Of a stretch of DNA of 64,000 nt, positions 8,522-17,056 are shown piece after piece. The stretch comes from Lachnospiraceae bacterium (GTDB lineage: Bacteria > Bacillota > Clostridia > Lachnospirales > Lachnospiraceae), in NCBI GenBank assembly GCA_021770755.1, contig JAETQI010000016.1, positions 1-64,000 of the forward strand, written 5' to 3'. The notes beneath the pieces are model-generated. The model ran no database searches. It saw only the letters and a program-made list of their open reading frames with translations, and had not been told where the DNA came from. The first letter of the stretch is position 1. Each line of letters begins with the position of its first letter. The position numbers and the translations under genes were made by a program.

Positions 8522-9889
8522 TTATTGTTTCGTAAAAACGTACGTCCCGTCCGCGGGGACATAAAAGGTATTTCCGCCCTGATAGACTGTAGCATCTCCC
8601 TCGATCTTCCATGTACCCGGACCAAATACATATGCGGTCCCCGCCTGCAGCTTTCGTGTTCCGCTTTCGGAAACGGTCAGGTCAGCCGGTTCGTCTCCGC
8701 CGTCTTTTACAAAAGAGACACTCACCGTGACATTGGAAGCCGGCATTGAAAAGCTGTTGTTTTCTGACACTGCCACCGAACTGCCGTCAGCGGTTGTGAC
8801 CATGATTTTATCCACCGTATATCCGATATCCGGGTGCGGCGTCACGGTAACCTGTTCCCCGTCGTATGCCTGCGTTACGTCATTTCCGGCTACCGATATC
8901 GTAAAGCTTCCGCCCTCTGTCGCAGATTCTGGGACAAGTGAAAACAATTGTGTTTTCCAGACCGGAGCGAGCAGCATGATATGATCTTGTCCTATATCTG
9001 CATCATATTCGCCCTTTGAAATCACGTCGTCCGGGGAACATTCCCTGGCTTTGTTCTGTACATAGCGCCCGCTGTCGCAGCTCCACACCGTCCAGCTTGC
9101 CAGGCTCCCCGGCCGTTCCACCAATGCCTGTTCGCTCAGCGGTTTCCCGAACAGTACCACTTTGTTTTCTTCCACATCGTCATACGGGATCAGAATACCC
9201 ACACTGATCTGGCTGCTTCCAGTATATAGCAGCGCCATGGCTCCCGGTTCCACACCCGTAACCGTGATCTCCTGATCTTCCGAAATGTTCGCGATCGTAT
9301 ATGTACGCAGATCCTCCGCCAGCTCCAGCGTTGTACCGTTTGCTTTCACCTGAAAAGACGCCGATGACACATATCCTTCCGAATTCTTCACCCATATCTC
9401 AAAGGCATAGTCACTCCCCGCAGGAACATCCACACGTCCGCCTGGTGCGATCTCCTCGCCGTCCGCGTATATGGTATATCCCTCTCCACTCGAAAACGTG
9501 ACAGAATAGGAAGCAGCCTTCGTCTCCTTCTGGGCAGGCGGGCTCTGCGTTTCTAAATAAGTGGTGCTGTCGGATTCTGCTTCGGTCTGGATCTCATGAT
9601 CGGATTCTGTTTCGGTCTGGATCTCATGATCTGATTGCGTTTCGGTCTGGATCTCGCTGTCGGATTCTGTTTCGGTCTGGATCTCACGATCGGATTGCAT
9701 CTCAGTCTCATTCTCGCTGTCGGATTCTGTTTCGGTTTGATGTTCTTCGTCGGATCCTGTTTCGGTCTGATGTTGTTCATTTAATGGTACATCGTCGCCT
9801 GTCTCCGCCGCCAGTCCGATCCCCGGCAGTTCACAGACCAACAGTACTGCCAGCCATATTGCGCACAACCCTTTCCATCTTTGCTTCAT
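8522..9889 (-). CDS. secreted protein with acidic Thr/Glu repeats, surface-exposed
   Basis: The 455-residue protein has a signal peptide (residues 1-28, ending GLAAE). A stretch of SDSEIQTETQ-like repeats follows (about 40-110), then beta-rich domains with YSVTFSSGEGYTIYADGEEI and TEGGSFTISVAGNDVTQAYD. It ends in a small domain finishing GTYVFTKQ. No sorting motif or anchor is visible. The domain at about 310-395 looks like a divergent bacterial repeat (VTPHPDIGYTVDKIMVTTAD), as found in surface proteins. It overlaps the upstream membrane gene by four bases (ATGA) and precedes the FecR gene by 18 bases. A ligand- or wall-binding partner of the FecR/CHASE2 pair is the simplest idea, but there is no direct evidence. 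Confidence 0.85.
   Translation of the reverse strand: MKQRWKGLCAIWLAVLLVCELPGIGLAAETGDDVPLNEQHQTETGSDEEHQTETESDSENETEMQSDREIQTETESDSEIQTETQSDHEIQTETESDHEIQTEAESDSTTYLETQSPPAQKETKAASYSVTFSSGEGYTIYADGEEIAPGGRVDVPAGSDYAFEIWVKNSEGYVSSASFQVKANGTTLELAEDLRTYTIANISEDQEITVTGVEPGAMALLYTGSSQISVGILIPYDDVEENKVVLFGKPLSEQALVERPGSLASWTVWSCDSGRYVQNKARECSPDDVISKGEYDADIGQDHIMLLAPVWKTQLFSLVPESATEGGSFTISVAGNDVTQAYDGEQVTVTPHPDIGYTVDKIMVTTADGSSVAVSENNSFSMPASNVTVSVSFVKDGGDEPADLTVSESGTRKLQAGTAYVFGPGTWKIEGDATVYQGGNTFYVPADGTYVFTKQ
9560..9775 (-). repeat. in-frame acidic repeat within secreted protein gene
   Basis: A degenerate 30-36-base unit coding for (S/T)D(S/H/R)EIQTETE/Q is repeated about seven times between about 9560 and 9775. 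The unit is in frame and gives a strongly acidic spacer right after the signal peptide. As with the repeat in the FecR gene, such tracts change length by slippage or recombination. Confidence 0.8.
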
Positions 9890-11223
9890 GTTCTCTTCCT
9901 CTTGACCTTTCTAAATTGATTGAACGAACTTTTTCTGTTCCTGTTCCGGATCAGCAGTGCCATCCACGCGTAAAGCGCCAGCGCGGGGCTTAGCAGTGCA
10001 CGATATGTAAAAAAAGCGTGCAGGTAAGAATGGTTGTTCAGCACCAGATAGCGCAGAAATACCATTGCGCCTAACAAAAGCAGCAGTCTCCCGGCCACAT
10101 CCTTTTGTCCCGCTTTTCTAAACAGATACCACGCGGAACCGGCGACCGCCGCGGCGATCAACAGCACTCCGGCAGCGCACCGCAAATCCACGCGCGCCCC
10201 GCCGCCGCCAAGCGCTGTCAGGTTTGCCGCGAGCGCTGCCGGAAGACGCAGCAAGGGATTTTCCGGCCCTTCACCTGCGAGACTCCCGCCAAAGCGCTCG
10301 CCAGCCGATCTGATCGCCGCCCGGAACTGATTCTCCCCGGTAACAAGCGATGCTGCTGTCCATTTTGCCAGAAAGGTGCCCCCGTAAGCGCCGAGCCAGA
10401 AAATACCGCAGCAGAAGAGCAGACAGATATTTTTGCGGAGCTCCCCCAGATGTTCCTCCGCCTCCCGCACTGCGACGACGAGGATCAGCGGCACCAGTAT
10501 GACGACCATTTCCGCCGTCAGAAAGTCAAAAAACGCCGTCAGCACACCTCCGGCTGCCGATAAAACAACCAGATACCGGTCGCCGTACTGTTCCAGCCAC
10601 AAGTACAGCGGCGTGAGCAAAAAGCAGATGAGGAACACCGGCTGGTATTCTAAGCTCAAACGGATATTCCATATCTGAACCGTCGCCAGAGATGCCAAAA
10701 GCGCCAGCGCCAGCAGCACATGCCCCCGCCGTACCAGCACAAATACGGAGAAAGCGACCAGCACACCGGCTGCCACCGCACCGCAGTACTTCATCCCGCG
10801 GACGTCCGTCACAAGGTGCATCAGGCGGACAAAAGCAGCCGAACCGTGCCAGTAGCGTGTATACTGGGTGTTCGGTTTCACGCCCGCGTCCATCACCGTG
10901 AGATACAGGCCGATGCTCTCCCCGAGGGCTTCCCCGTCATAATATTTTGTATCCAGCGAAGCAATGGCAGGATCGCCGATTCCCATATTCCAGCTAATGT
11001 TCAACAGGATCGCATCCGCATAATTATCACTGACTGCATTCATGCGCTGACCGTTCTCAAAGGAGAACGCCTCCTTTGTCCGGTAAGACAGGGCGCTTTG
11101 TTCCATATTGTCTCTCAGCGCCGCATTGGGGATCATAGATGCAAGTACAAGCATCAGCCAGAGTGCTGCAAGAAGACCTGCGGATACCAGTAGGGGTAGT
11201 ATTATCCATTTTAGCCTGTTCAT
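9886..11223 (-). CDS. polytopic membrane protein, unknown (glycosyltransferase-like topology)
   Basis: The 445-residue protein has about ten hydrophobic helices, starting with KWIILPLLVSAGLLAALWLM. A soluble extracytoplasmic loop of roughly 100 residues follows the first helix (it contains RYWHGSAAFVRLMHLV), and the C-terminus is basic. This layout resembles membrane GT-C-type or O-antigen-polymerase-like proteins, but no diagnostic acidic motif is clear, so I do not assign a reaction. The start at 11223 has AAGGAG seven bases upstream. It is the first gene of the operon that runs to the HD-GYP gene, so it may prepare or export something that the surface proteins detect. Confidence 0.75.
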   Translation of the reverse strand: MNRLKWIILPLLVSAGLLAALWLMLVLASMIPNAALRDNMEQSALSYRTKEAFSFENGQRMNAVSDNYADAILLNISWNMGIGDPAIASLDTKYYDGEALGESIGLYLTVMDAGVKPNTQYTRYWHGSAAFVRLMHLVTDVRGMKYCGAVAAGVLVAFSVFVLVRRGHVLLALALLASLATVQIWNIRLSLEYQPVFLICFLLTPLYLWLEQYGDRYLVVLSAAGGVLTAFFDFLTAEMVVILVPLILVVAVREAEEHLGELRKNICLLFCCGIFWLGAYGGTFLAKWTAASLVTGENQFRAAIRSAGERFGGSLAGEGPENPLLRLPAALAANLTALGGGGARVDLRCAAGVLLIAAAVAGSAWYLFRKAGQKDVAGRLLLLLGAMVFLRYLVLNNHSYLHAFFTYRALLSPALALYAWMALLIRNRNRKSSFNQFRKVKRKRT

Positions 11224-11342
11224 CCTCCGGCTCCTTTCCACTGCTCGCAATGAACGGTATATATATTAGTATAACTATAGCATATAATACTGCCAGTGTA
11301 CCACACATTTTTTCAAACAGCAACGTTCTTCTGGATTCGGAT

Positions 11343-11530
11343 AGTGTAACTTTACTTGGGGAATTTCATTGACAGACTTACTACAGCTACTGTCTCGGCA
11401 GATATCAGCAACCGATATACGCTCTTATAGATGGTTTTCGACCTTCATCGCTTCTATATATACAGGATATCATAGGAATACATGTTCTGTACCATTGAAT
11501 ATAAATAATTCCCCAAGTAATGTTACACTG
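11343..11530. repeat. MITE-like element with about 23-bp terminal inverted repeats
   Basis: AGTGTAACTTTACTTGGGGA (continuing AATT) at 11343-11365 is the near-perfect reverse complement of 11507-11530 (AATTCCCCAAGTAATG, then TTACACT). The arms are about 140 bases apart and enclose no ORF of note. The size and the ends fit a non-autonomous insertion element or a deleted insertion sequence. No clear target duplication is seen. It separates the start of the signalling operon from the divergent lipoprotein gene, so it may affect both promoters. Confidence 0.55.
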
Positions 11531-11599
11531 TCTTTGTGCGGGAAGTATTTTATTTCCTTTCTCACTGTGATATAATTGAGGCAGGAGGTGTGATAACAC

Positions 11600-12889
11600 A
11601 TGAGGAAGATGAAAATAGCAATGGCGGCGGGCGCGATTCTGTTTGCGCTCTCTTCGTGTGGGCGGATAGAGAAACCGGAAGATGAGACGAAGGTGGGAAG
11701 CGGCATAGAAAAAATCATAGAAATCGATGAAGAACCGCAGGCTGCACAGAATACCGGGACCGCAGGAGACAGCGAAGATCATACCGGCTCGGACAATGGC
11801 GATTCGGCTGCACATGTGGCGGGAAGGGAGAAGGCAGAAACCGGAAAAGAGAGTGTGCCGGAAATTCCGGCGGGGGAATATGAGTATGTATCGGATGGGG
11901 AAATCGGAAAGCTGGTGATAGAGAAAACATCCGGCGGATATGATATTTCCGATTACAAATCGGAATACTCTTATCGGTTTTTGGCGGATTCTTCTAACAT
12001 AGAAGCCGTGGAGGACAACAAAATATATATCAAATATCCAGAACAGGTATATACTGATGGTACGGCTGATTTCAGCTATTATACGTTAGAATATGGCATT
12101 GATGAAATCAATGTGTATTACAGAAAGTCACCACAGGAAGAAGCGGAATTTCTGTATTGTGCCAAAAAGAAGCAGACAGAGAAGAAGGATATTTCTGGCA
12201 TCTATACCGATAAGCAGGGCACATCCGACGTCTATAGCGAGCTGGTTCTTGCCTTGCAGGCAGATGGAACCTATGCGGTAGAAATCGGCATCTACCGCCT
12301 CACTGGATTGAGGGGTACGGCAGTCTGGGAAGGGGACACGCTTCGCTTCACCAGCGATGACTCCTATCCCTATGTGCTGGCAGATATTTCCGTCACTGGC
12401 AGCCAGGCGGAAGTGGCATTTACGAAGGCGGGTGTCCTTGGTATTCAGGCTGGTGATGTCTATTCCTTCCCTGACGGCGCACCGAACAAACCGGAGGAAG
12501 GACAAGCCGGAGCGGCTGCGTCCCAGCCGAGCCTTTCCGATCAAATCGCTGCGGAGATTTTCTATGCCGAGGAGCGGGAGAAAGAAATAGAGAAAAAGCA
12601 GAAGGCGTCCGTCACGCAGATGGATATGAATCTAACTGCCGCAGAGATGCACCAAATGTGGGACGATACCCTGAATATTGTGTGGGGACTGCTGGAAGCG
12701 AACCTGAGCGAAGCGGACATGGAAGTTTTGCGGAAAGAGGAAAGAGAGTGGATCACATTCAAGGACGCGGAAGTGCAGGCCGCCGGACAGGAATGTGAGG
12801 GCGGAAGCATACAGCCATCAGTGGAAGCATCAAGAGCGGCAGACTTAACAAAAGCAAGGGTATATGAACTGGCAGAGTACGCAAAGTGA
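11600..12889 (+). CDS. lipoprotein with C-terminal LprI/DUF1311-like domain
   Basis: The 429-residue protein has a lipoprotein signal (LFALSSC, Cys20), an acidic linker, and two beta-rich segments of about 90 residues each (80-190 and 195-290). Its helical C-terminal domain (about 335-425, with MTAAEMHQMWDD-like sequence, KEEREWITFKDAEVQAAG and AADLTKARVYELAEYA) matches the LprI/DUF1311 family. LprI of Mycobacterium is a lysozyme inhibitor; other members have no proven role. GGAGG lies upstream of the ATG at 11600 at rather long spacing, and ATG at 11609 is possible. It is monocistronic and ends at a clear terminator. Confidence 0.8.
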   Translation: MRKMKIAMAAGAILFALSSCGRIEKPEDETKVGSGIEKIIEIDEEPQAAQNTGTAGDSEDHTGSDNGDSAAHVAGREKAETGKESVPEIPAGEYEYVSDGEIGKLVIEKTSGGYDISDYKSEYSYRFLADSSNIEAVEDNKIYIKYPEQVYTDGTADFSYYTLEYGIDEINVYYRKSPQEEAEFLYCAKKKQTEKKDISGIYTDKQGTSDVYSELVLALQADGTYAVEIGIYRLTGLRGTAVWEGDTLRFTSDDSYPYVLADISVTGSQAEVAFTKAGVLGIQAGDVYSFPDGAPNKPEEGQAGAAASQPSLSDQIAAEIFYAEEREKEIEKKQKASVTQMDMNLTAAEMHQMWDDTLNIVWGLLEANLSEADMEVLRKEEREWITFKDAEVQAAGQECEGGSIQPSVEASRAADLTKARVYELAEYAK

Positions 12890-12917
12890 GCGCGGTTGCA
12901 GCATGAAACGAAAATCA

Positions 12918-12952
12918 AAAGCAGAGAGTCAGGAGAGTCCCTGCTTTTTTTG
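12918..12952 (+). terminator. Rho-independent terminator after LprI-like lipoprotein gene
   Basis: AAAAGCAG pairs with CTGCTTTT around a 16-base loop and is followed by a run of seven T residues. It lies 29 bases after the stop codon. Confidence 0.75.
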
Positions 12953-13092
12953 TGCACAAAACTAAGGACTGCAAAAGGCTTTATGCACAGAACCAGGTGA
13001 AAGATCCGTCGTAGAGATTGACAAAATCAGTGTTGTGACTTATAATATAATTCATGTTATATAACGATAATTATAAGAAAGGAGGAAAAACC

Positions 13093-13665
13093 ATGCCGCC
13101 AAAACCTAAAATCACAAAAGATATGGTCATTGATGCTGCCTTTGAGATCGCGCGTGAAGCAGGCGGGGAAAACATCAACGCAAGGACTGTCGCAAAAAAA
13201 CTGAACTGTTCCACGCAGCCCGTAATGTATCACTTTGCAACGATCGAAGAGCTGAAACAGGCTGTCTATACAAAATTGGACCGGTATCATACGGAATATC
13301 TAATGAATATTCAGAAGCCACAGCAAGGCGTTATGCCTGGAATTGGATTGAATTATATCCGTTTTGCAGTTGAAGAACCGAACTTGTTCCGTTTCCTGTT
13401 TCAATCGGGTTTTGCCGTTGAAAATAATCTACTTGAAATGATTGACTCCGAAGAACTTGTGCCTGTTATTTCTGCGATGCAGGGCGCAATGGGACTAAGC
13501 ATGGAGCAGACCAAAAAAGTCTTTTTGACTATTGCCCTGTTCGCTCATGGGTATGCAAGTATCATTGCTAACAATTCATTGGAATACGATGAGGCGCTTA
13601 TAAAATCCCATTTGGAACAGGCATATCGAGGTGCATTATTGGCAGTGCAGGAGGAAACGAAATGA
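13093..13665 (+). CDS. TetR-family transcriptional regulator
   Basis: The 190-residue protein has an N-terminal TetR helix-turn-helix (about 8-55, with DAAFEIAREAGGENINARTV and CSTQPVMYHFATIEELKQAV) and a C-terminal helical ligand domain of the TetR_C/WHG type. The start at 13093 has GGAGG seven bases upstream; the longer frame to 13054 has no such site. Its stop overlaps the start of the CPBP protease gene (ATGA), so it most likely controls that gene and itself. Confidence 0.9.
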   Translation: MPPKPKITKDMVIDAAFEIAREAGGENINARTVAKKLNCSTQPVMYHFATIEELKQAVYTKLDRYHTEYLMNIQKPQQGVMPGIGLNYIRFAVEEPNLFRFLFQSGFAVENNLLEMIDSEELVPVISAMQGAMGLSMEQTKKVFLTIALFAHGYASIIANNSLEYDEALIKSHLEQAYRGALLAVQEETK

Positions 13666-14339
13666 AAAATCAACAAATTATGGAGAACAACAAAAAAAGT
13701 GTTGTCCTCACGATGACAGGTACGGCGATAATGATATTATTGACCGTAACAAAAGCCGTGCCGTCCTCGAATATTGCGAGTTATTCCGTGTTTGTCGGGA
13801 TTGCGTTTTTCTTCATTACGGAAGCAGTTTCCAAAACACCAAATGCCGAATCGGGTTTGCGTTTTCATACGATTGTGGAGGATATTAAAAAACCGCATGT
13901 GATCGCTTGGGCGCTGCTGCCAGGCGTGAGTGGTATTGCAACGCTCGTAGTGGGAAATCTGATTTTCAGCGGAGCATTTGCTGCCCATGTAATAGGGCGG
14001 ACGAGTTCCATCCTGTCTTTTGATAAAACAGTACTGCTGATAGGGCAGGTCATCATTGCGGCATTTGGCGAGGAAATTGCATACCGGGGTTTCTTCCTTG
14101 GGAAAAGTATAAAGATACTTCCGTTTTGGTTCTGCGCAGTTGTTTCATCGCTTACTTTTGCGGCAGGGCATATTGCCGCGGGAAACACAGGTGTTGTACT
14201 TTATGATGTTGTCACTGTATTCATTGACAGTTTGATTTTCTCGGTAATTTATCATAAATCGGGTAATTGCGTTATCAGTACCTTTTCTCATATTCTTGGA
14301 AACGCGATATCGCTTGTTGCCGTATTCCTGTTCTTTTAA
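13662..14339 (+). CDS. CPBP-family intramembrane protease (CAAX/Abi type)
   Basis: The 225-residue protein has about seven hydrophobic helices and the diagnostic motifs of the Abi/CPBP family: GEEIAYRGFFLG (paired glutamates and arginine), a second motif FAAGHIAAG with the histidine, and a late FSHILGNA with the third motif histidine and asparagine. Family members are membrane metalloproteases related to Rce1 and, in Firmicutes, often act in bacteriocin self-protection. It is co-translated with the TetR gene before it; the substrate cannot be read from the sequence. Confidence 0.88.
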   Translation: MKNQQIMENNKKSVVLTMTGTAIMILLTVTKAVPSSNIASYSVFVGIAFFFITEAVSKTPNAESGLRFHTIVEDIKKPHVIAWALLPGVSGIATLVVGNLIFSGAFAAHVIGRTSSILSFDKTVLLIGQVIIAAFGEEIAYRGFFLGKSIKILPFWFCAVVSSLTFAAGHIAAGNTGVVLYDVVTVFIDSLIFSVIYHKSGNCVISTFSHILGNAISLVAVFLFF

Positions 14340-14399
14340 ATTAATACGCTCCAGAGCGTGTTAACTTAAGAGCGGCAATCTTTCTGAGCAGAAAAAAGA

Positions 14400-15140
14400 T
14401 CACAGAAAAGAATCCTGCAGATCGGCGACAATGATCTGCCTTAACGCCTCCCAGTCCGTTACTGTCAGTACATTGCGGTCCTCTCCGTATGGCAGGTCGA
14501 TCGCCCCGATGTACCAGACAGGAAACAGACCGGCATTTAAAGCGCCTTTTACATCACATTCGTACTGGTCGCCGATGTACCAGACCTCGTCCGGTCTCAA
14601 ACCTGCCTTCTCCAAAGCCAGGTCAAATATCCTCCTGTGCGGTTTGCGGAATATATAGTTGCTTGAAGCCAGGATAAACTCAAACGCATTTTCCGGCAGC
14701 AATCGATTGATGCGCGCTGTCACCGCAGACGGATCATAGCAGATATTGCTGATCACGCCTGTGCGGATCCCGTTGTTTTTCAGAAATTTCAAAAAATCTT
14801 CTATCCCCTCCGTCGCAGCTCCCGGCGCCGCGGCATCCCAGAATACCGTGTCAAGCTCAGCATTGGTCAACGCGATCTCTATTCCCATGGATTCATAGAG
14901 ATATGGCGTAAACATCGTATTGGGTATCTCGATCTGGTTTAAGTGCCTTTTCTCCGGATCAAATCTCCCGAGTTCCTGATTGATCTCATCTGCCTTTGCC
15001 CGCACCTGTTCCGCGGACAGACCGTATTTATTTCTCACGGCATGCCGTAAGACTGCCGCCGTCCCCTTCACGCCATCGAACCTGCGTTCCGCGACAAGCG
15101 TCTGTCCATAGTCAAACAGTATCATCTTCGGTATTTTCAT
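14400..15140 (-). CDS. HAD-superfamily hydrolase
   Basis: The 246-residue protein has HAD motif I FDYGQTLV (the second catalytic Asp is replaced by Gly-Gln, since the usual D-x-D is DYG here), motif II GVISNI (Ser/Thr position), motif III Lys in RKPHRRIFDLAL, and motif IV YIGDQYECDV. It is probably a phosphatase of a small metabolite, but the altered second residue of motif I may change activity. The start at 15140 has AGGAGG at seven bases; the ATG at 15146 is too close to the site. It converges with the CPBP gene; a short palindrome ACGCTCCAGAGCGT lies between them. Confidence 0.85.
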   Translation of the reverse strand: MKIPKMILFDYGQTLVAERRFDGVKGTAAVLRHAVRNKYGLSAEQVRAKADEINQELGRFDPEKRHLNQIEIPNTMFTPYLYESMGIEIALTNAELDTVFWDAAAPGAATEGIEDFLKFLKNNGIRTGVISNICYDPSAVTARINRLLPENAFEFILASSNYIFRKPHRRIFDLALEKAGLRPDEVWYIGDQYECDVKGALNAGLFPVWYIGAIDLPYGEDRNVLTVTDWEALRQIIVADLQDSFL

Positions 15141-15177
15141 GGTCATTCCTCCTGCGTTTTCAATCCATTCCTGTTTC

Positions 15178-15531
15178 CTACTCCACAATCTCTTCTATAA
15201 AAAAATCATCCATCGAGCACCGTCCGCCCGTGTACACAAGCAGCGGAAATTCACTGTAATAGCTCATTCCGACCTCTCTCATGATCATGCCGATATTCTG
15301 ACGGTCCGGCGGTACGACACGCTCTTTGACAAAGCGCCTCGCCCATCGGTCATCGATCTCCCGGATCCCTTTTCTGGCAAGGATTCCCGGAATGGCCGGC
15401 AGGTCATCGGGATTTACGGACGGCGGGATCGAGATGTGATATTCGTCTGTATCCTCATCATAAGAGAGCACCGCATATTCACTTTGTCCTGTCGGCAGAC
15501 AATTCTCTTCTTTGATCAAAAATCTTCGCAA
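15178..15531 (-). CDS. conserved hypothetical protein, DUF-type
   Basis: The 117-residue protein (SEYAVLSYDEDTDEYHISIP, VPPDRQNIGMIMREVGM, GRCSMDDFFIEEI) resembles small conserved proteins of Lachnospiraceae with no known role. The start is TTG at 15531, with AAGGG six bases upstream. It ends 38 bases before the HAD gene and may be cotranscribed with it. No membrane segment or known motif is visible. Confidence 0.65.
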   Translation of the reverse strand: MRRFLIKEENCLPTGQSEYAVLSYDEDTDEYHISIPPSVNPDDLPAIPGILARKGIREIDDRWARRFVKERVVPPDRQNIGMIMREVGMSYYSEFPLLVYTGGRCSMDDFFIEEIVE

Positions 15532-15552
15532 TGTTATCCCTTCTTTCCTGGA

Positions 15553-15696
15553 TCATATCCCAGACGCAGCGCCAGTATTGCTGCGGAACGGCTCATAATA
15601 TGTCTCAAACGCAAGCTTGTGTTCCCCCGGATCTTTAAAATCCATTGATCTGGTAAGCCATGTCCAATAGTTCCTGCTGGCTCCCCGCTTGTCCAT
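15553..15696 (-). CDS. possible small protein upstream of the hypothetical gene
   Basis: A 47-codon frame starts at 15696 (MDKRGASRNYWTWLTRSMDF, then KDPGEHKLAFETYYEPF) and ends at 15553. Its composition looks protein-like, but the ribosome site (GAAAGG, two bases before ATG) is poor. It may be the 5' remnant of a longer protein or a genuine small ORF of the same operon. Confidence 0.35.
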   Translation of the reverse strand: MDKRGASRNYWTWLTRSMDFKDPGEHKLAFETYYEPFRSNTGAASGI

Positions 15697-16124
15697 GACC
15701 TTTCATTATTAACACATGAATAGTATACTATATCTGCGGAGTTTTTCAAATGGTTTTCATTTTTTCGTGGTTATCTGTTCTATATTTATATGCCTGATTG
15801 CGGTAGTCTCTCTCATTTGTATCTGATTTATACCTATTACATATACGTTTTCGAAAGGACTTAGCAGCAAATGCTAAGTCCTTTGTGAACAATAACGGCA
15901 TACCTGCTGATCAAGGCAGAATGAGAGTTATCAGTTGCACCCGAACGGGTGAGTGTGCTATAATCAGTGAGAACTGGTACACCTTTCTGCCCGAGAACGC
16001 CGGCAGGATACAGGCGATCCGCGCGCTGCCAGAGCCGCCGCAGACTGCATCGCCTTATCCAATGATGAGGACGGCGTGGCAGACTGGATCGAAACCAATA
16101 TATTTATAGAGAGAATCACAGACA
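15697..16124. other. gene-poor region with strong 13-bp hairpin
   Basis: No convincing gene lies here. At 15854-15884, AAAGGACTTAGCA pairs perfectly with TGCTAAGTCCTTT over a five-base loop; no T-run follows, so it is a terminator-like or RNA-structure element. Downstream, at about 16044-16170, a frame reading ADCIALSNDEDGVADWIETN looks protein-like but has no start and overlaps the AraC start, so it may be a gene remnant. Confidence 0.45.
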
Positions 16125-17012
16125 ATGAAATTGCACAGGATCTACAATCCGATCACAGCCACACCCTTTAAATGTACCGATGATTATATGGAGTTTGCGC
16201 CGTGCGACGCCCTCAAGCCTTATATCCGGTGTTTTTGGGGCTCCATGACGCCAGTCGTGCAGGCGGAGAACACTGCGCCCGAACCGGATATCGTCATACC
16301 GGACACCTGCATGGACATTATATTTACGGCAGATTTTACGAACAACAGCGTTGACAGCAGCTTCTGCGGGATCGACGAACGGACTTTTATCACACAGCGG
16401 AGTCCGAAAGCCCAAAAGACATTTTTCCGCTTTGCGATCCGGTTCTACGCGTGGGGCGCCTCCATGTTCGCGGAAGAATCCATGAAAAATACAAAGAATA
16501 CCTACTTTGATGTAGACCATCATTTCCCCAGGATCAAAAGAGAGATCGAAAAGCGGCTGTTTGATGTCACAACGATCACCCAGTTCATACCAGTCGCGGA
16601 AGAGATCCTGCTGCATCATTTTCAGGAGCGATATCAAAATCCGGTCATCTTCCAGTCAATAGCCAAAATGCTGGAAACAAAAGGAAATCTGTCAATGACG
16701 GACCTGCAGCGGGAAGTCGTGGTCAGCAGCCGTCAATTGGAGCGGCTGTACCTCGAACACATCGGCGTATCGCCAAAGAGCCTGGCAGCGATGGTCCGGT
16801 ATCAGTATCTGTGGAACGGGCTTTTATACCATAACTATTTTAATATCGCAGATGCATCATATCAGTACGGATATTCGGATCAGGCACATTTATGCCATGA
16901 TTTCAGGAAATATCATTCCATGAGCATATCGGACGCCAGAAAACTCGCGATGCAGAATGTCGGAAATATACAATACAATCCTCCCGTGTCAAAGTATACT
17001 GTAATCGAGTAG
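16125..17012 (+). CDS. AraC-family transcriptional regulator
   Basis: The 295-residue protein has an N-terminal domain of the DUF6597 type (about 20-125: FAPCDALKPYIRCFWGS, PDIVIPDTCMDIIF). Its C-terminal AraC DNA-binding domain (about 185-275) shows SSRQLERLYLEHIGVSPKS and a second helix-turn-helix with YGYSDQAHLCHDFRKYHSMS. This subfamily often lies next to VOC/glyoxalase-type genes, as here, and probably controls them. The ribosome site is weak (GAGAGA). About 45 bases separate it from the first VOC gene. Confidence 0.88.
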   Translation: MKLHRIYNPITATPFKCTDDYMEFAPCDALKPYIRCFWGSMTPVVQAENTAPEPDIVIPDTCMDIIFTADFTNNSVDSSFCGIDERTFITQRSPKAQKTFFRFAIRFYAWGASMFAEESMKNTKNTYFDVDHHFPRIKREIEKRLFDVTTITQFIPVAEEILLHHFQERYQNPVIFQSIAKMLETKGNLSMTDLQREVVVSSRQLERLYLEHIGVSPKSLAAMVRYQYLWNGLLYHNYFNIADASYQYGYSDQAHLCHDFRKYHSMSISDARKLAMQNVGNIQYNPPVSKYTVIE

Positions 17013-17056
17013 GGAACAGCCGTCTCACTACAATACAACACAGACAGGAGGATACT

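Noticed and set aside
7225-9775. Repeat arrays that might be CRISPR
   Set aside because: Units are coding, in frame, with no unique spacers and no cas genes.
11405-11815. 136-codon minus-strand ORF across the inverted-repeat element
   Set aside because: It spans an element end and the start of the lipoprotein gene; no family likeness.
15885-16109. 74-codon ORF before the AraC gene
   Set aside because: No ribosome site and no conserved pattern; only a neighbouring frame looks like a remnant.
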